From Chryseobacterium arachidis (lineage in GTDB: Bacteria > Bacteroidota > Bacteroidia > Flavobacteriales > Weeksellaceae), in the NCBI RefSeq assembly GCF_900129245.1, contig NZ_FQUT01000018.1, forward strand, positions 1 to 64,000: a DNA stretch of 64,000 bases. The letters run 5' to 3'. The translations under genes were made by a program, and so were the position numbers. The notes beneath the pieces were generated by a model. The model made no database searches and was not told where the DNA came from. It saw only the letters and a program-made list of their open reading frames with translations. Shown piece after piece: positions 1 through 8,293 of this stretch; the first letter of the stretch is position 1, and each line of letters begins with the position of its first letter.

Positions 1-415
1 TTAGGATGCCGGGAGTTGAACCATCCCATATTCCAACAGCAATACTGCTGCTGGAATCCATGCTGTTCACTAAAATAGAATCTCTTTTTGGCATGTGGCG
101 CAATTTTAAATTCAAATTTAACTCATATACTTTAAGAATTACTATTGCTTGTGCTTAATTATCCTCATTTTTTAATTATTTGTACAAATTCCATTAGAGG
201 GGCAAATAAATTTTGGAATACCTCCAAGCCAGCAATAAGTGACGGAATTGATCTCAAAAAAATAGGTGATAAGGATTCTTAGCAATCTCAAATATAGCCT
301 CATTTTTCAAGAAAATGTGCTCAAGTATACATGCTTCCAATAATCAATCATATAATACAGTAACACCAAACAGAGATACCTATTTGGTGTTAATTTTTTA
401 AAAACAGATGCTATT
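1..415. other. Left-edge stretch without a firm gene
   Basis: No complete gene is visible. On the minus strand a frame is open from about 155 down to the window edge; read from a possible ATG at 92-94 it gives MPKRDSILVNSMDSSSS and runs off the end. A second minus frame is also open here, so coding is only suspected. A hairpin at 361-392 (TAACACCAAA, loop, TTTGGTGTTA, then a T-run on the plus strand) separates this stretch from the esterase gene that ends at 416. Confidence 0.3.
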
Positions 416-1459
416 TTACTTCGCAAACAGTGCTTTTCTTAACGCAGTCGCAGCATCCAGAACAGATTCCTGTACAGCGTGGATATGCGCTAGCGGGTTC
501 AGCATCCCGTAATCGTGGATAAAGCCTTTGTATTCTGTAACAGTCGTTGGTACGCCGGCATCGTCCAGTTTTCTGCCATAAGCCACACCTTCGTCATGCA
601 GAATATCATTCTCGGCAACCTGTACAAGTGCAGGAGGCAAACCTTTCAGTTCTTCCAATGAAGCTTTCAAAGGTGAAGCATATTTGTTGTCCCTTTCTTT
701 TAAGTCAGGTAAGTAATTGTCCCACATCCATTTCATCAACGGGGTTGTCAAAAATCTTTCCTGTGCAAATTTTGTGTAAGAAGCTCTGCTGAAGTCGGAG
801 TCTGTTACGGGCCACAAAAGTACCTGCTGTTTTAGTTTAGGACCATTTTTATCTTTTGCCATTAACGCTACCACTGCGGCCATATTTCCACCTACACTGT
901 TTCCGGCAACAGCAAGCCTACTTGGGTCAACCCCGATCTCTTTTCCATGTTCAGCTACCCATTTTGTCGCGGCATAGGCCTGATTGATAGCAACCGGGAA
1001 TCTGGCTTCCGGAGATGGTGTGTAATCAGGGAAGACAGCTACCGCACCACTGTTGACAACAAGGTCACGAACCAGTCTTCTATGGGTCGGATAATCTCCT
1101 AAAACCCATCCGCCGCCATGAAAGAACATAAACACGGGTAAACCGTCTTTTGCGTCTTTGGGTTTTACGATATGGATTTTTACGGTCTGTCCGTCTTGTG
1201 TGATTGTCTTTTCGGACTCCTGGATATCCGAATAATCGAAGCTTACCGATTTTTGAGCGCCCACCAACACTAGTCTAGCGTCTTTAGGTGATAAAGTTTC
1301 CAGCGGTTTTCCGTCGCCACTGTTCAAAGCTTTTAAAAATTCTCTTGTTTCCCGGCCAATGTTTGGGTCCTGGGATGCTGGGTTTGATTGTGCCATGATA
1401 TTGGAATTTAAGATGGCGAGTGCCGCCAATGTTAAAACTTTTGAATAGATTGTTTTCAT
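416..1459 (-). CDS. Secreted HSL/family IV alpha/beta hydrolase (esterase)
   Basis: This 347-aa protein begins with a Sec signal peptide (residues 1 to about 24, ending near IMAQ), so it should act in the periplasm or outside. The hormone-sensitive-lipase fold is marked by the oxyanion motif HGGGW at 114-118. The nucleophile elbow is GNSVGG with Ser188, where GDSAGG is the more usual form. The acid is probably Asp285 (ENDILHDEG) and the base His315 (GFIHDYG). Such enzymes hydrolyse short acyl or aryl esters; the real substrate cannot be read from the sequence. The gene starts 5 bp after the OsmC gene upstream, so the two are probably co-transcribed and may handle the same stressor. Confidence 0.88.
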   Translation of the reverse strand: MKTIYSKVLTLAALAILNSNIMAQSNPASQDPNIGRETREFLKALNSGDGKPLETLSPKDARLVLVGAQKSVSFDYSDIQESEKTITQDGQTVKIHIVKPKDAKDGLPVFMFFHGGGWVLGDYPTHRRLVRDLVVNSGAVAVFPDYTPSPEARFPVAINQAYAATKWVAEHGKEIGVDPSRLAVAGNSVGGNMAAVVALMAKDKNGPKLKQQVLLWPVTDSDFSRASYTKFAQERFLTTPLMKWMWDNYLPDLKERDNKYASPLKASLEELKGLPPALVQVAENDILHDEGVAYGRKLDDAGVPTTVTEYKGFIHDYGMLNPLAHIHAVQESVLDAATALRKALFAK

Positions 1460-1464
1460 TGTGA

Positions 1465-1878
1465 TTATTTTTTAAGGTTGATGTTTAAAATGATTTCAAA
1501 GCTGAATGCTGCGCTTACAGGGCAGGTTCTTTCGGCCTCTCTGGCGATTTTTTCAAATTCTTCCGATGAGATCCCGTGCACTTCTGCATGGAGCAGCAGT
1601 TCAGACTGCGTGATCTTCCCATTGTCCAATGTAATGATGGATTTTGTCTCCAGCTTTTCAGGGTGGTAACCGGCCTGTGTGAGGTCTAGGCTAAGCTTCA
1701 TTGTAAAGCATCCTGCGTGGGCCGCAGCAAGCAGTTCTTCGGGATTTGTTCCGACGCCTTCAGCAAAACGGCTGTTGAATGAATACTGGGTCTGGTTCAG
1801 AACGGAACTTTGCGTGGTTAGATGTCCGTTTCCTTCTTTGATTGTGCCGTTCCAAACGGCGGTAGCATTACGTTTCAT
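1465..1878 (-). CDS. OsmC/Ohr family peroxiredoxin
   Basis: A 137-aa OsmC-fold protein. Family members reduce organic hydroperoxides with two conserved cysteines, here Cys57 (AAAHAGCFTM) and Cys119 (ERTCPVSAAF). The frame could be extended 20 residues upstream, but MKRNATAVWNGTIKEG is the usual family start. The -7 box TACCTTTG on the minus strand (1912-1919) would also place the transcript start inside the longer version, so the start at 1878 is preferred. It lies directly upstream of the secreted esterase gene, apparently in one operon. Its presence fits the oxidant-defence content of the island. Confidence 0.9.
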   Translation of the reverse strand: MKRNATAVWNGTIKEGNGHLTTQSSVLNQTQYSFNSRFAEGVGTNPEELLAAAHAGCFTMKLSLDLTQAGYHPEKLETKSIITLDNGKITQSELLLHAEVHGISSEEFEKIAREAERTCPVSAAFSFEIILNINLKK

Positions 1879-1911
1879 ACTCTTTATTTTGATTGTTAAT
1901 TTCTTATAGGA

Positions 1912-1919
1912 CAAAGGTA
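1912..1919 (-). promoter_or_regulatory. Promoter -7 box of the OsmC-esterase operon
   Basis: TACCTTTG on the minus strand matches the Bacteroidota -7 consensus TAnnTTTG exactly. It lies 33 bp before the chosen OsmC start. No clear TGAC-N4-GTCA palindrome lies at the position it takes in the other island promoters; only a degraded CGACTTTTTG half is seen. Confidence 0.6.
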
Positions 1920-2103
1920 TGTCATATAGGCAATCCAAATAAAGAGCAAAAAGTCGATAAAAATTGTACTTTTTTCCTTTTGTGGTCTAATTTTTAATTT
2001 CTTTCCGAAAAGCTCAAATGTATATCTTTTGTTTGATAGATTGAAGTATCCATAAAATTTGCAGGAGATATTAAGGAAGAAGATATAAAATCGGTTCATA
2101 TGA

Positions 2104-2691
2104 AAAGTTTTCCCACAATTCCTTGTGTGGGCACCCGGTAACCTAAAATATGATGGTGCTTCTTATTCATTTTCGTACACCAATGGACTGGGTAGCTATT
2201 TCCCTTTTGGCCACCTTTATCCTTATGGGGATGAAAGGGCTTACAGCGATGATCCCAGTAATTTGGGAGATCCTTGCATAGGTATTATGGATGGTTATAC
2301 TTGGCGTACACCCACCAAAGCAGACTTTGACGCTCTCGCGGCACTTGGTCAGGTAGAAAATAAAACAATTTCGGGACTACAGGGCGCCTGGTATACAACC
2401 AGCGCGACCAAAGGAATTTTCTTTCCAGCGGCAGGCTATAAGGATAATCAGAATTCTGCCTCTAACCCCCTGTCTGCTGCGAATGAAGGCTTGTACTGGT
2501 CCCAAACGCAGGAAGGACAGTTGGAGGACGGTTCAGGCGGTGGGATATTCGCACTTCACATGGGCACAACGAATTCAGGAGGTCTAAGATCAGCTCAGGT
2601 CGAGCGTCGGGCAATGAATACACTGCCGACGGGAACCAACGATTATGCCCGTTCACGTAGTACGCAGATACGCTGTGTGCGTGATCTATAA
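2104..2691 (+). pseudogene. C-terminal fragment of a FISUMP-type surface protein
   Basis: The frame opens after a stop at 2101-2103 and reads KVFPQFLVWAPGNLKYDG. It then shows the typical C-terminal part of Fibrobacter-major-paralogous-domain surface proteins of Bacteroidota: a WAPGNL entry motif, TWRTPTKADFDAL in the middle, and an ending IRCVRDL. No signal peptide or N-terminal domain precedes it. The only possible start is a GTG at 2125, in the middle of the WAPGNL motif. The gene therefore looks cut at its 5' end, probably by a past insertion or deletion. An alternative is a short intact gene of 188 aa, but a start inside a conserved core strand makes that unlikely. Confidence 0.6.
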
Positions 2692-3216
2692 ATAGCGAAA
2701 ATATTTTCAGTTCAGGGTGGGGGAGATCGAGCGTTTAATTAAGTCTGTCCTTCAAGCGAACTGAAAGTGCTTTAGTCAGTGGGATTTTAGAATAGTATAA
2801 TTTTATAAATCCCTGATTATTATTGAATATTGTCGAACTGATTTGCGTAAAGGTTCATGATATTATATTTGGATATGCTCAGCAGGTATCGTTGTCCCCG
2901 CTGAGTTTTTCTAAGCTGTTTAAGATTATAGTTTTGTAGATTTTCAAGCGTGTGCATATTCAGTTTTTTTCATTTAAATTTATCCGGGGCCCACAAGTCA
3001 TTATATTTGAAAATGGTATTGAAATTTTTCATGACAGTCCTCATCAGGTCAGTCAAAGATTATATGTTTCCGATTTTTCATTCGCGTACAGGTTTTACTG
3101 GGAGCTTTATAGGATAGCTCTTTCTTAATTTCCAACACTGCCACCTAGCAAATAAGAATAGACCTATTATCCGTTAAAATCCGGAAAAATAAGTCTTACT
3201 TCTGGTTTCTATAATG
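2692..3216. other. Intergenic stretch, no supported gene
   Basis: About 525 bp without a convincing gene. Inverted arms TTTCAGTTC (2705-2713) and GAACTGAAA (2758-2766) could form a hairpin after the surface-protein fragment. A 40-odd-codon minus-strand frame around 2825-2960 shows no recognisable motif. The stretch may hold decayed DNA. Confidence 0.4.
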
Positions 3217-3951
3217 TTAACCTCTTGTATTCCCACTGTACATACCTTCCTTAAAAATAGGACTGTTTTCGTCTGTTAAGAACAGGACCAATTCCGCTCC
3301 CGTTGAAGTACTGATCGTGAATTTTTCATCTCTGAAAATAAGCGAATCATTTTTTTCCAAACTTAATTCCGGATTTATCGTTACGGAACCCTGATAGACA
3401 TACAGCAGTCCGGTGAGGTTGTCTTTCGGCAATTTGGGCAATTCAAAGCTGCTGTCTGAGGATAACCTGGTATCAAATATCCAGGTCTGGCTGCTGAAAC
3501 GTAACTTGGTTTCTTCTGATGGCGATGCCAGTAGGCGCCATTTGTTTTCGCTGTAAAGCTCATCAAGATCCTGAAAAATCACTTCGGGTACCAGGTCTTT
3601 TTCTCCCGGACGGATAAAGATCTGCAGCCCCTCATGGGGTTCAGCAACGCCATCTATTTCTTCCTCGTGATAGAACCGTTTACCAGCTTTCATCAGCATT
3701 ATCTTTTTGGGGCCGAGATCTTCACTAAAACCTTCGGAATCCGAATGCTTTACTTTTCCAGTCCGGAAATAGGAGAGAATCTCATCATTTACGTGAGGAT
3801 GCATACGAATTGTTTGTTTTCCCCGAAACGTTGCGTGATCTATTCTTCCGATACTTCCAATACCTGAATCACCGGTGTTCTCTGGACCCGGATGAAGGAT
3901 TTTAATAGGGCCATGATCTCTGAATGTGCGGCCTGATATTTTTTGTAACAT
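3217..3951 (-). CDS. Pirin-family bicupin protein (copy 1)
   Basis: A 244-aa two-cupin protein of the pirin/YhhW type. The metal site is recognisable: His51 and His53 in MHPHVNDEILSY, then His69 in GKVKHSDSEG; an acidic ligand is expected in the HEEEIDGV segment. Family members bind one Fe(II) or similar metal, and some oxidise quercetin-like flavonols. Others act as redox-sensing regulators, so an exact role cannot be assigned. A second, clearly diverged pirin lies at 6301-7029. Its promoter has a TGAT-N4-GTCA palindrome 24 bp upstream of a perfect -7 box, which places it in the island's Crp/Fnr-type regulon. Confidence 0.88.
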   Translation of the reverse strand: MLQKISGRTFRDHGPIKILHPGPENTGDSGIGSIGRIDHATFRGKQTIRMHPHVNDEILSYFRTGKVKHSDSEGFSEDLGPKKIMLMKAGKRFYHEEEIDGVAEPHEGLQIFIRPGEKDLVPEVIFQDLDELYSENKWRLLASPSEETKLRFSSQTWIFDTRLSSDSSFELPKLPKDNLTGLLYVYQGSVTINPELSLEKNDSLIFRDEKFTISTSTGAELVLFLTDENSPIFKEGMYSGNTRG

Positions 3952-3987
3952 AATATTTTATTTAAATTAATATTCATTTTTCTTTTA

Positions 3988-4031
3988 CAAATTTATCGCT
4001 GTATCATTCCTTCGGACGTTGATATTTGTCA
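3988..4031 (-). promoter_or_regulatory. Crp/Fnr-type promoter of pirin copy 1
   Basis: On the minus strand a palindrome TGACAAATATCA (4020-4031) is followed after 24 bp by the -7 box TAAATTTG (3988-3995). The start codon is at 3951. This is the same layout as in front of six other island genes. The usual second palindrome 23 bp further upstream is missing; a separate TGATAAATGTCA lies at 4071-4082 instead. Confidence 0.7.
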
Positions 4032-4070
4032 CAATCGTTTATCGAGGCCGCTGATTTTAATTTTCTATTT

Positions 4071-4082
4071 TGATAAATGTCA
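4071..4082. promoter_or_regulatory. Extra TGAT-N4-GTCA palindrome
   Basis: TGATAAATGTCA, flanked by T and A to give TTGAT-N4-GTCAA, is close to an Fnr-type site. It lies in the divergent spacer (3952-4319) between pirin copy 1 and the Mrr-like nuclease gene. In the plus direction only a weak -7 candidate (TAAGTTAT at 4106-4113) follows at the usual distance, so control of the nuclease gene is possible but unproven. The rest of the spacer shows nothing recognisable. Confidence 0.45.
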
Positions 4083-4319
4083 ACATTTTGAGGTTGAGGA
4101 ATATGTAAGTTATTGATGAATGAATTTTAAAGTAAGGATCAAAGGGGCGATTTTCGGCCTTCCGGTTCCCACAACAGGGCAATGGTGGTGGGTATTTCAT
4201 TATTTTGAGGATAGGGTCGACGGAAGATAAAACACTAAAATCACCGATAATTTATTTTGTTCCCTATCCGATAAACTAAATCGCTTAATTTTATGGTTCC
4301 GGTATTTGATCATTAAACT

Positions 4320-5183
4320 ATGGAAAATAAGAGTTCATCAGATTTGACCTGGCAGGAATACGAGGCAATCACGAAATATATCTATGAAATGCTCGGTGCG
4401 AAGTACGGCATAAAAGTTAAGGGCTATGGTAAAGACTGCAAGGTTGTAGGTAAATCGACAGTGAAGCATCAGGTGGATGTATTGACGGAACAGCTGGATC
4501 AGGGCAAACCGGTTCTCTGTGCCATCGAATGCAAATTTCTAAAAGATAAAGTAGCCAAGGACACGGTTATGAAACTGCATAATATCATGATCGACTGTGC
4601 TATCGCAAGTGGCATAATAGTTTCTAAAATGGGCTTTACCAGGGATACAGTGACCTATGCGGAACATCTTGGAATCAAGCTTGTCGAACTACGTGAATTT
4701 GACGATGGTACAGGGAAAGCTGTTCGGGACGTGACCCTGGCGGAACTGGAGATACACAACAATATAACCGTTAGACGTCCTAATATCCTAACGATCGATC
4801 TTGGAAGTATACAGATCAGTGAGGAGAATCAGATCATGGCAATGCATTTCGCAGATTATGCTATGATCCAGACCCCGGAAGGGCGTACAATTCCTTTCAA
4901 TAAGTATCTTCGTGCCTTCTGTGATGAACTTCACCGCAATAAAACTTTTTTAAAGACAATAACGGTTGATTATCCCCCTGTCGCGGGTAAATTGGTGCGG
5001 AAGTATGATGATCGGCAGTACGATATAGAAAAAATCTCTTTTACTGGGTTTCTTTGCGAAATCGACGCAAGCTCAAAGAGATCATTTCAGATCATGGATC
5101 AGGTCTGGATGATCATGAAAGAGATTTTTGAGAAAAGATCCTATAAACTGACCAAGAACGGTATAATCTTTAGAGATCTGTAG
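4320..5183 (+). CDS. Stand-alone Mrr-like restriction endonuclease-fold protein
   Basis: A 287-aa soluble protein. Residues about 10-125 form a PD-(D/E)xK nuclease domain of the Mrr_cat type. QVDVL carries the catalytic Asp53, and CAIECKF carries Glu70 and Lys72. The strand-helix pattern after this (GIIVSKMGFTRDTVTYAEHLGIKLVEL) is typical of Mrr-like domains that remove foreign or modified DNA. The C-terminal 150 residues have no fold I recognise and may be the target-sensing part. No methyltransferase or other restriction subunit is nearby, so it should act alone as a modification-dependent nuclease or in another DNA-linked defence. The spacing to its neighbours suggests its own transcript. 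Confidence 0.75.
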   Translation: MENKSSSDLTWQEYEAITKYIYEMLGAKYGIKVKGYGKDCKVVGKSTVKHQVDVLTEQLDQGKPVLCAIECKFLKDKVAKDTVMKLHNIMIDCAIASGIIVSKMGFTRDTVTYAEHLGIKLVELREFDDGTGKAVRDVTLAELEIHNNITVRRPNILTIDLGSIQISEENQIMAMHFADYAMIQTPEGRTIPFNKYLRAFCDELHRNKTFLKTITVDYPPVAGKLVRKYDDRQYDIEKISFTGFLCEIDASSKRSFQIMDQVWMIMKEIFEKRSYKLTKNGIIFRDL

Positions 5184-5484
5184 CCTGAGGAGCTACTTCA
5201 GAGAATCGTATATGGACTGCGTCTGCGGATTGAAAGGTCTGTTTTGCCCGGATGATATCGCAAAGATTTGAACGGGGACCTGTAAGGAAAATATCCTTAA
5301 GGCGGCAGATTTCCTGGCCAGAAAGGGGGCAAAGGTGCTCATTTTGGGCTGTACTGAACTCCTGTTACTATTTCCCGATGAAGCCTAAATCCAGATAGAC
5401 GGTCAACAGATCGCCCTGATTGATCCGACCCTTATTCTGGCTACAAAGATTGTTGAGTTATCTGACCATAGTGGATTCGATTAA
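5182..5484 (+). pseudogene. Decayed aspartate/glutamate racemase fragment
   Basis: One reading frame with two internal stops (TGA at 5260-5262, TAA at 5386-5388) still spells a recognisable Asp/Glu racemase C-terminus. It shows SYMDCVCGLKGLF, then ENILKAADFLARKGAKVLI, then the catalytic-Cys motif LGCTELLLLF, and finally DPTLILATKIVEL before a TAA at 5482-5484. The N-terminal half is absent. The frame begins directly at the end of the nuclease gene, so that gene may have replaced the missing part. The frame is otherwise undisturbed, which points to recent loss by point mutation. Confidence 0.75.
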
Positions 5485-5711
5485 GTTTTCGATTTTTATG
5501 TTACAAATTATGCTTGCACTGAGAAATTATTAAAGTAAATTTATCTGATCATATTTTTGAAAGGTGAATGCAATGATGAAATGCTATTGATAACGCTTCT
5601 AATAACAAAACTATGACGACAGATCACAGCATTTTTGTCATTGTTTTGATAGCAATTTTGGCTTTAACACAAAATTCATTTGTAATAGGATGGTTCATCT
5701 TGGAAAAATCT

Positions 5712-5719
5712 TACTTTTG
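5712..5719 (+). promoter_or_regulatory. -7 box before the small lipoprotein gene
   Basis: TACTTTTG fits TAnnTTTG and lies 22 bp before the start codon at 5742. No TGAC-type palindrome is placed in front of it, so this gene is probably outside the Crp/Fnr-like regulon. Confidence 0.5.
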
Positions 5720-5741
5720 TTCTACTATTAAATAATATCAG

Positions 5742-6080
5742 ATGAAGGCTTCATACACTATACTCCTTTTGACTTTTGGGCTACTATTAACAACAAGCTG
5801 TACGACAAGAAAAAATAATGATGTGCAGGTCGAAAACAAGGAGGAAACAATTTCTGTTACAGGCACGGTGATGCACACAGAAAATGGTAAGGATGGATAT
5901 ATGGCAACGATTAAAAGTGAGGATGGGAAAGACTATGTCGCAACGATAAGTATTGTCAATTTAGGCAGAAATGCTGGAAGCTTTAAAAAATATGAGGTAG
6001 GGGATAAGATAAAGGTGAAGGGACCTTTTTGGAAAGATGAAGAAGGAAAAGTACATATTACAGTGCGCCAGCTCAATTAG
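5742..6080 (+). CDS. Small lipoprotein, OB-fold-like
   Basis: A 112-aa protein with a lipoprotein signal peptide. The lipobox LLTTSC puts the acylated Cys at residue 20, so the mature protein is anchored in a membrane. The mature part (about 35-112) alternates beta strands and ends with VGDKIKVKGPFWKDEEGKV, a pattern common in small OB-fold domains. No catalytic residues are evident and the function is unknown. The gene stands alone between a decayed racemase and a terminator. Confidence 0.7.
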   Translation: MKASYTILLLTFGLLLTTSCTTRKNNDVQVENKEETISVTGTVMHTENGKDGYMATIKSEDGKDYVATISIVNLGRNAGSFKKYEVGDKIKVKGPFWKDEEGKVHITVRQLN

Positions 6081-6244
6081 GAAAGTAAACTCTATTTTAA
6101 AGGCCTCTTTTGATCTCTATTTTTTATTTTTTTCAAGGAAAGAATAATAATAACAACTGATCATGGTTTGCAACAGTTAAGAGATATTATAAAATGATGT
6201 AGGAGTGTAGGATTATTTATTAACGTGCTTTGGTAAACAAAATA

Positions 6245-6276
6245 AAAAAGCCTTTGATTAATTCAAGGGCTTTTTA
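6245..6276. terminator. Bidirectional terminator
   Basis: The stem AAAAAGCC-TTTGA / TCAAG-GGCTTTTT has A/T runs on both sides. It lies between two convergent genes, the small lipoprotein (plus) and pirin copy 2 (minus, ending 6301). Confidence 0.75.
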
Positions 6277-6300
6277 GAGATATTTTGCTAATGAATGATA

Positions 6301-7029
6301 CTAATGAAATCTATTTCCACTGAACATTCCTGTTTCGCTATACACCGCATCCTTTCTTATTTCAAACAATACAAGATCGCTATCAGAAAGTGCCTCTAAA
6401 GTGTGATTTTCATCAACAATAACACTGTCTCCTTTTGTGATAGTATGGTCACCGATCTTAAAGCTTCCGCTGAAACAGTACAACAGATATGTATTCTGAA
6501 TTTTATGATCCGGAAATGTCACCGAAGATTTTTTAAGTAAGTGTATATCGTATATATTGGTCTGTACCCTTAACTTTAAAGGTGCTTTTGCGTCATAACC
6601 TGCAACAAGTCTCCAGACGTCTTCACTATAGATGTTTTCGAACTCGCTAAACTGTACCTGTGGTGGTAAGCTGTTCTGTGAAGGGCGCATGAAAATCTGC
6701 AGCATTTCTACATCGGACACAGCACGTTCTTCATGTGAAATCCCTGTTCCCGCGTTCATTAGCATCATATAAGAGGAATCTAGATGTTCTTGATGTCCTG
6801 TACTGTCCGTATGAACCATTTCTCCTGATCGGATATAGGAGAAGATTTCGTCGTCTTGATGAGGATGCATCGGAACTAAACCAGGAGGTCTAAAAGATGC
6901 GTGATCAATTCTACCGACCGTTAGATAGCCGGTATCCACATTGCCGAGATTGGCGCCTGGATATAAAATGTTGACCTGGAAAGAACGATTTCCGTGGGTA
7001 TTTTTTTCAGAAGCTCTAATAATTCTCAT
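6301..7029 (-). CDS. Pirin-family bicupin protein (copy 2)
   Basis: A 242-aa pirin, paralogous to the one at 3217-3951 but clearly diverged. The cupin metal ligands are His55 and His57 (MHPHQDDEIFSYI) and His73 (MVHTDSTG), with an acidic ligand expected near SHEERAVSDVEMLQIF. The role is probably a metal-dependent dioxygenase-like or redox-linked function. It lies 71 bp downstream of the isochorismatase gene on the same strand, so the two may share the paired-palindrome promoter at 7740-7806. Confidence 0.87.
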   Translation of the reverse strand: MRIIRASEKNTHGNRSFQVNILYPGANLGNVDTGYLTVGRIDHASFRPPGLVPMHPHQDDEIFSYIRSGEMVHTDSTGHQEHLDSSYMMLMNAGTGISHEERAVSDVEMLQIFMRPSQNSLPPQVQFSEFENIYSEDVWRLVAGYDAKAPLKLRVQTNIYDIHLLKKSSVTFPDHKIQNTYLLYCFSGSFKIGDHTITKGDSVIVDENHTLEALSDSDLVLFEIRKDAVYSETGMFSGNRFH

Positions 7030-7100
7030 AGCTTTAATATTATAGTTAAAGCAAAAGGAACATCGTCAATTTTTACGCTGCACCTCTTGCGGTCATGTAC

Positions 7101-7676
7101 TTAGTGGTAGTTTAAAATTCCCACGAGTTTTTGTCCATTTGGGCTTGTCCAGTCAATGGCAAGTTCAGAAATAATCTGGTCAACAGTTGTAATTATAGCA
7201 CCAGCCTGTCTCATTCTCTCCAGGGCTAAATTGTCGCCATATTGTGTGTAGGAAGCGGACGCATCTGCGGAAACCTGTACTTCGTAACCTTCGTCCAGCA
7301 TCTGTAAAACCGGGAAAGTAACACAGATCTCTGTGGTAACTCCCGCCACAAATAATTTTTTTCGTCCGAGGGCTTTTACTGCCTCATTAAAACCATCATG
7401 GTGCATGGCGTTTACAATTCCCGGACGTTTGATCCGTGCTGCGAATGCCTCGGGTAAAAGTTCCTGCAGCTCTGGAATCAATGGTCCCTGAACATATTCT
7501 TCCATACTGGAAGTCAGTATCACGGGCATGTTGAGTGCCTTTGCGATTTTGGCAAGTTTAATGGCATTTTGTTTTACCAAATTGATGTCATGCGAATGGG
7601 TCCATGCCATAGTTCCTACTTGGTGATCAATGAGCAGCATTGCTGCGTTTTCTGGGTTAAATGCTTTTGTGTGCAT
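7101..7676 (-). CDS. Isochorismatase-family hydrolase, YcaC-like (copy 1)
   Basis: A 191-aa cysteine hydrolase. The triad is Asp17 (LLIDHQ), Lys83 (RIKRPG) and Cys118 (VTTEICVT). The pattern and length match YcaC-type members, whose natural substrate is unknown; some family members cleave amides or carbamates. A longer start at 7742 exists, but the -7 box (7740-7747) overlaps it, and MHTKAFNPEN at 7676 is exactly where the paralogue at 19351 begins. The two copies are nearly identical along their length, including the same ending DWTSPNGQKLVGILNYH. Here the gene is divergent from its AhpD and hydrolase partners; in the second copy it points the same way as they do. Confidence 0.92.
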   Translation of the reverse strand: MHTKAFNPENAAMLLIDHQVGTMAWTHSHDINLVKQNAIKLAKIAKALNMPVILTSSMEEYVQGPLIPELQELLPEAFAARIKRPGIVNAMHHDGFNEAVKALGRKKLFVAGVTTEICVTFPVLQMLDEGYEVQVSADASASYTQYGDNLALERMRQAGAIITTVDQIISELAIDWTSPNGQKLVGILNYH

Positions 7677-7739
7677 AATTAGATATTTTATATTATTTAC
7701 TTGTTTTAACATTAAGCTCTTTAGTGCTTTTGTATATGA

Positions 7740-7806
7740 CAAAGTTATGTTGATTGTATTTCCTAGCTCGTTGACATATGCTACAAAAAAACTGTGACAA
7801 AAGTCA
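7740..7806 (-). promoter_or_regulatory. Paired-palindrome promoter of isochorismatase copy 1
   Basis: On the minus strand the distal palindrome TGACTTTTGTCA (7795-7806) and the proximal TAGCATATGTCA (7772-7783) start 23 bp apart. After 24 bp comes the -7 box TAACTTTG (7740-7747). The degenerate proximal half TAGC is shared with the promoter of isochorismatase copy 2. If the -7 box sets the start site, the two palindromes centre near -41.5 and -64.5, the classical CRP/FNR activating positions. Confidence 0.75.
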
Positions 7807-8189
7807 ATTATTACCTGTAAGAAACTTAGATATAGGCGATTAATTTGTTTTGGATTAACAAAACGTCAGAAAATATTCAGTGATTTTAAGCTGTGCAAAA
7901 CCGTAATCATATTATTGTATAGCATATTTCCTCTTGGATGATTTAAAGTATAAGCGTATAAAAAGGGGACACCAAAATTCTGGATATAAATTAAGCTGAT
8001 CCTGCTGAATTCTTTTAAAGTAAACTATTGAGAAGTTAGGCCTTCTTGCTTTTATCAGCTCATATCCTTATTCCCGAGTAATTATAAAAGAGGGGAGTGC
8101 CTACTGAAATGTTAGTTATACCGGACTATTCTTTTTTTATAAGGGACCTATTAAAAGAAAATATCAGGAACTGGAAAAATTGATAACAC
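7807..8189. other. Spacer between the two divergent promoters
   Basis: About 380 bp of AT-rich DNA between the isochorismatase promoter and the AhpD promoter. I see no gene. Its last part (GGAAAAATTGATAAC, near 8173) is shared with the DNA before the second AhpD gene. Confidence 0.4.
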
Positions 8190-8237
8190 TTCGGGAAATG
8201 CTGCCTAACTCATACCCTATGTAAAAATGCAACTTTG
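8190..8237 (+). promoter_or_regulatory. 48-bp shared promoter element, copy A
   Basis: TTCGGGAAA, then CTAAC (8205-8209), then a -7-like CAACTTTG (8230-8237). The same three blocks with identical spacing occur at 11917-11964 and 20056-20103. It precedes the AhpD-like gene starting at 8294. The GGGAAA-TG-CTAAC part sits where an activator would bind; which regulator uses it is unknown. Confidence 0.65.
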
Positions 8238-8293
8238 TACTGTTGATAATGAGAAACATATTGACAATAAAAAAAAATTAAAAATATAATATT

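Noticed and set aside
1..155. Partial minus-strand gene at the left edge
   Set aside because: At least two frames are open over the same 150 bp, and no family motif decides between them.
1896..2099. 67-codon minus-strand frame upstream of OsmC
   Set aside because: Composition is AT-driven (Phe, Ile, Lys, Tyr), it overlaps the OsmC promoter box, and no motif or homologue type is recognisable.
2825..2960. Short minus-strand frame in the spacer after the surface-protein fragment
   Set aside because: About 44 codons, no motif and no supporting promoter.
4320..5183. A full restriction-modification or DISARM-type system around the nuclease or the SNF2 helicase
   Set aside because: No methylase, specificity subunit or DISARM partner is adjacent to either; they are 31 kb apart on different strands.
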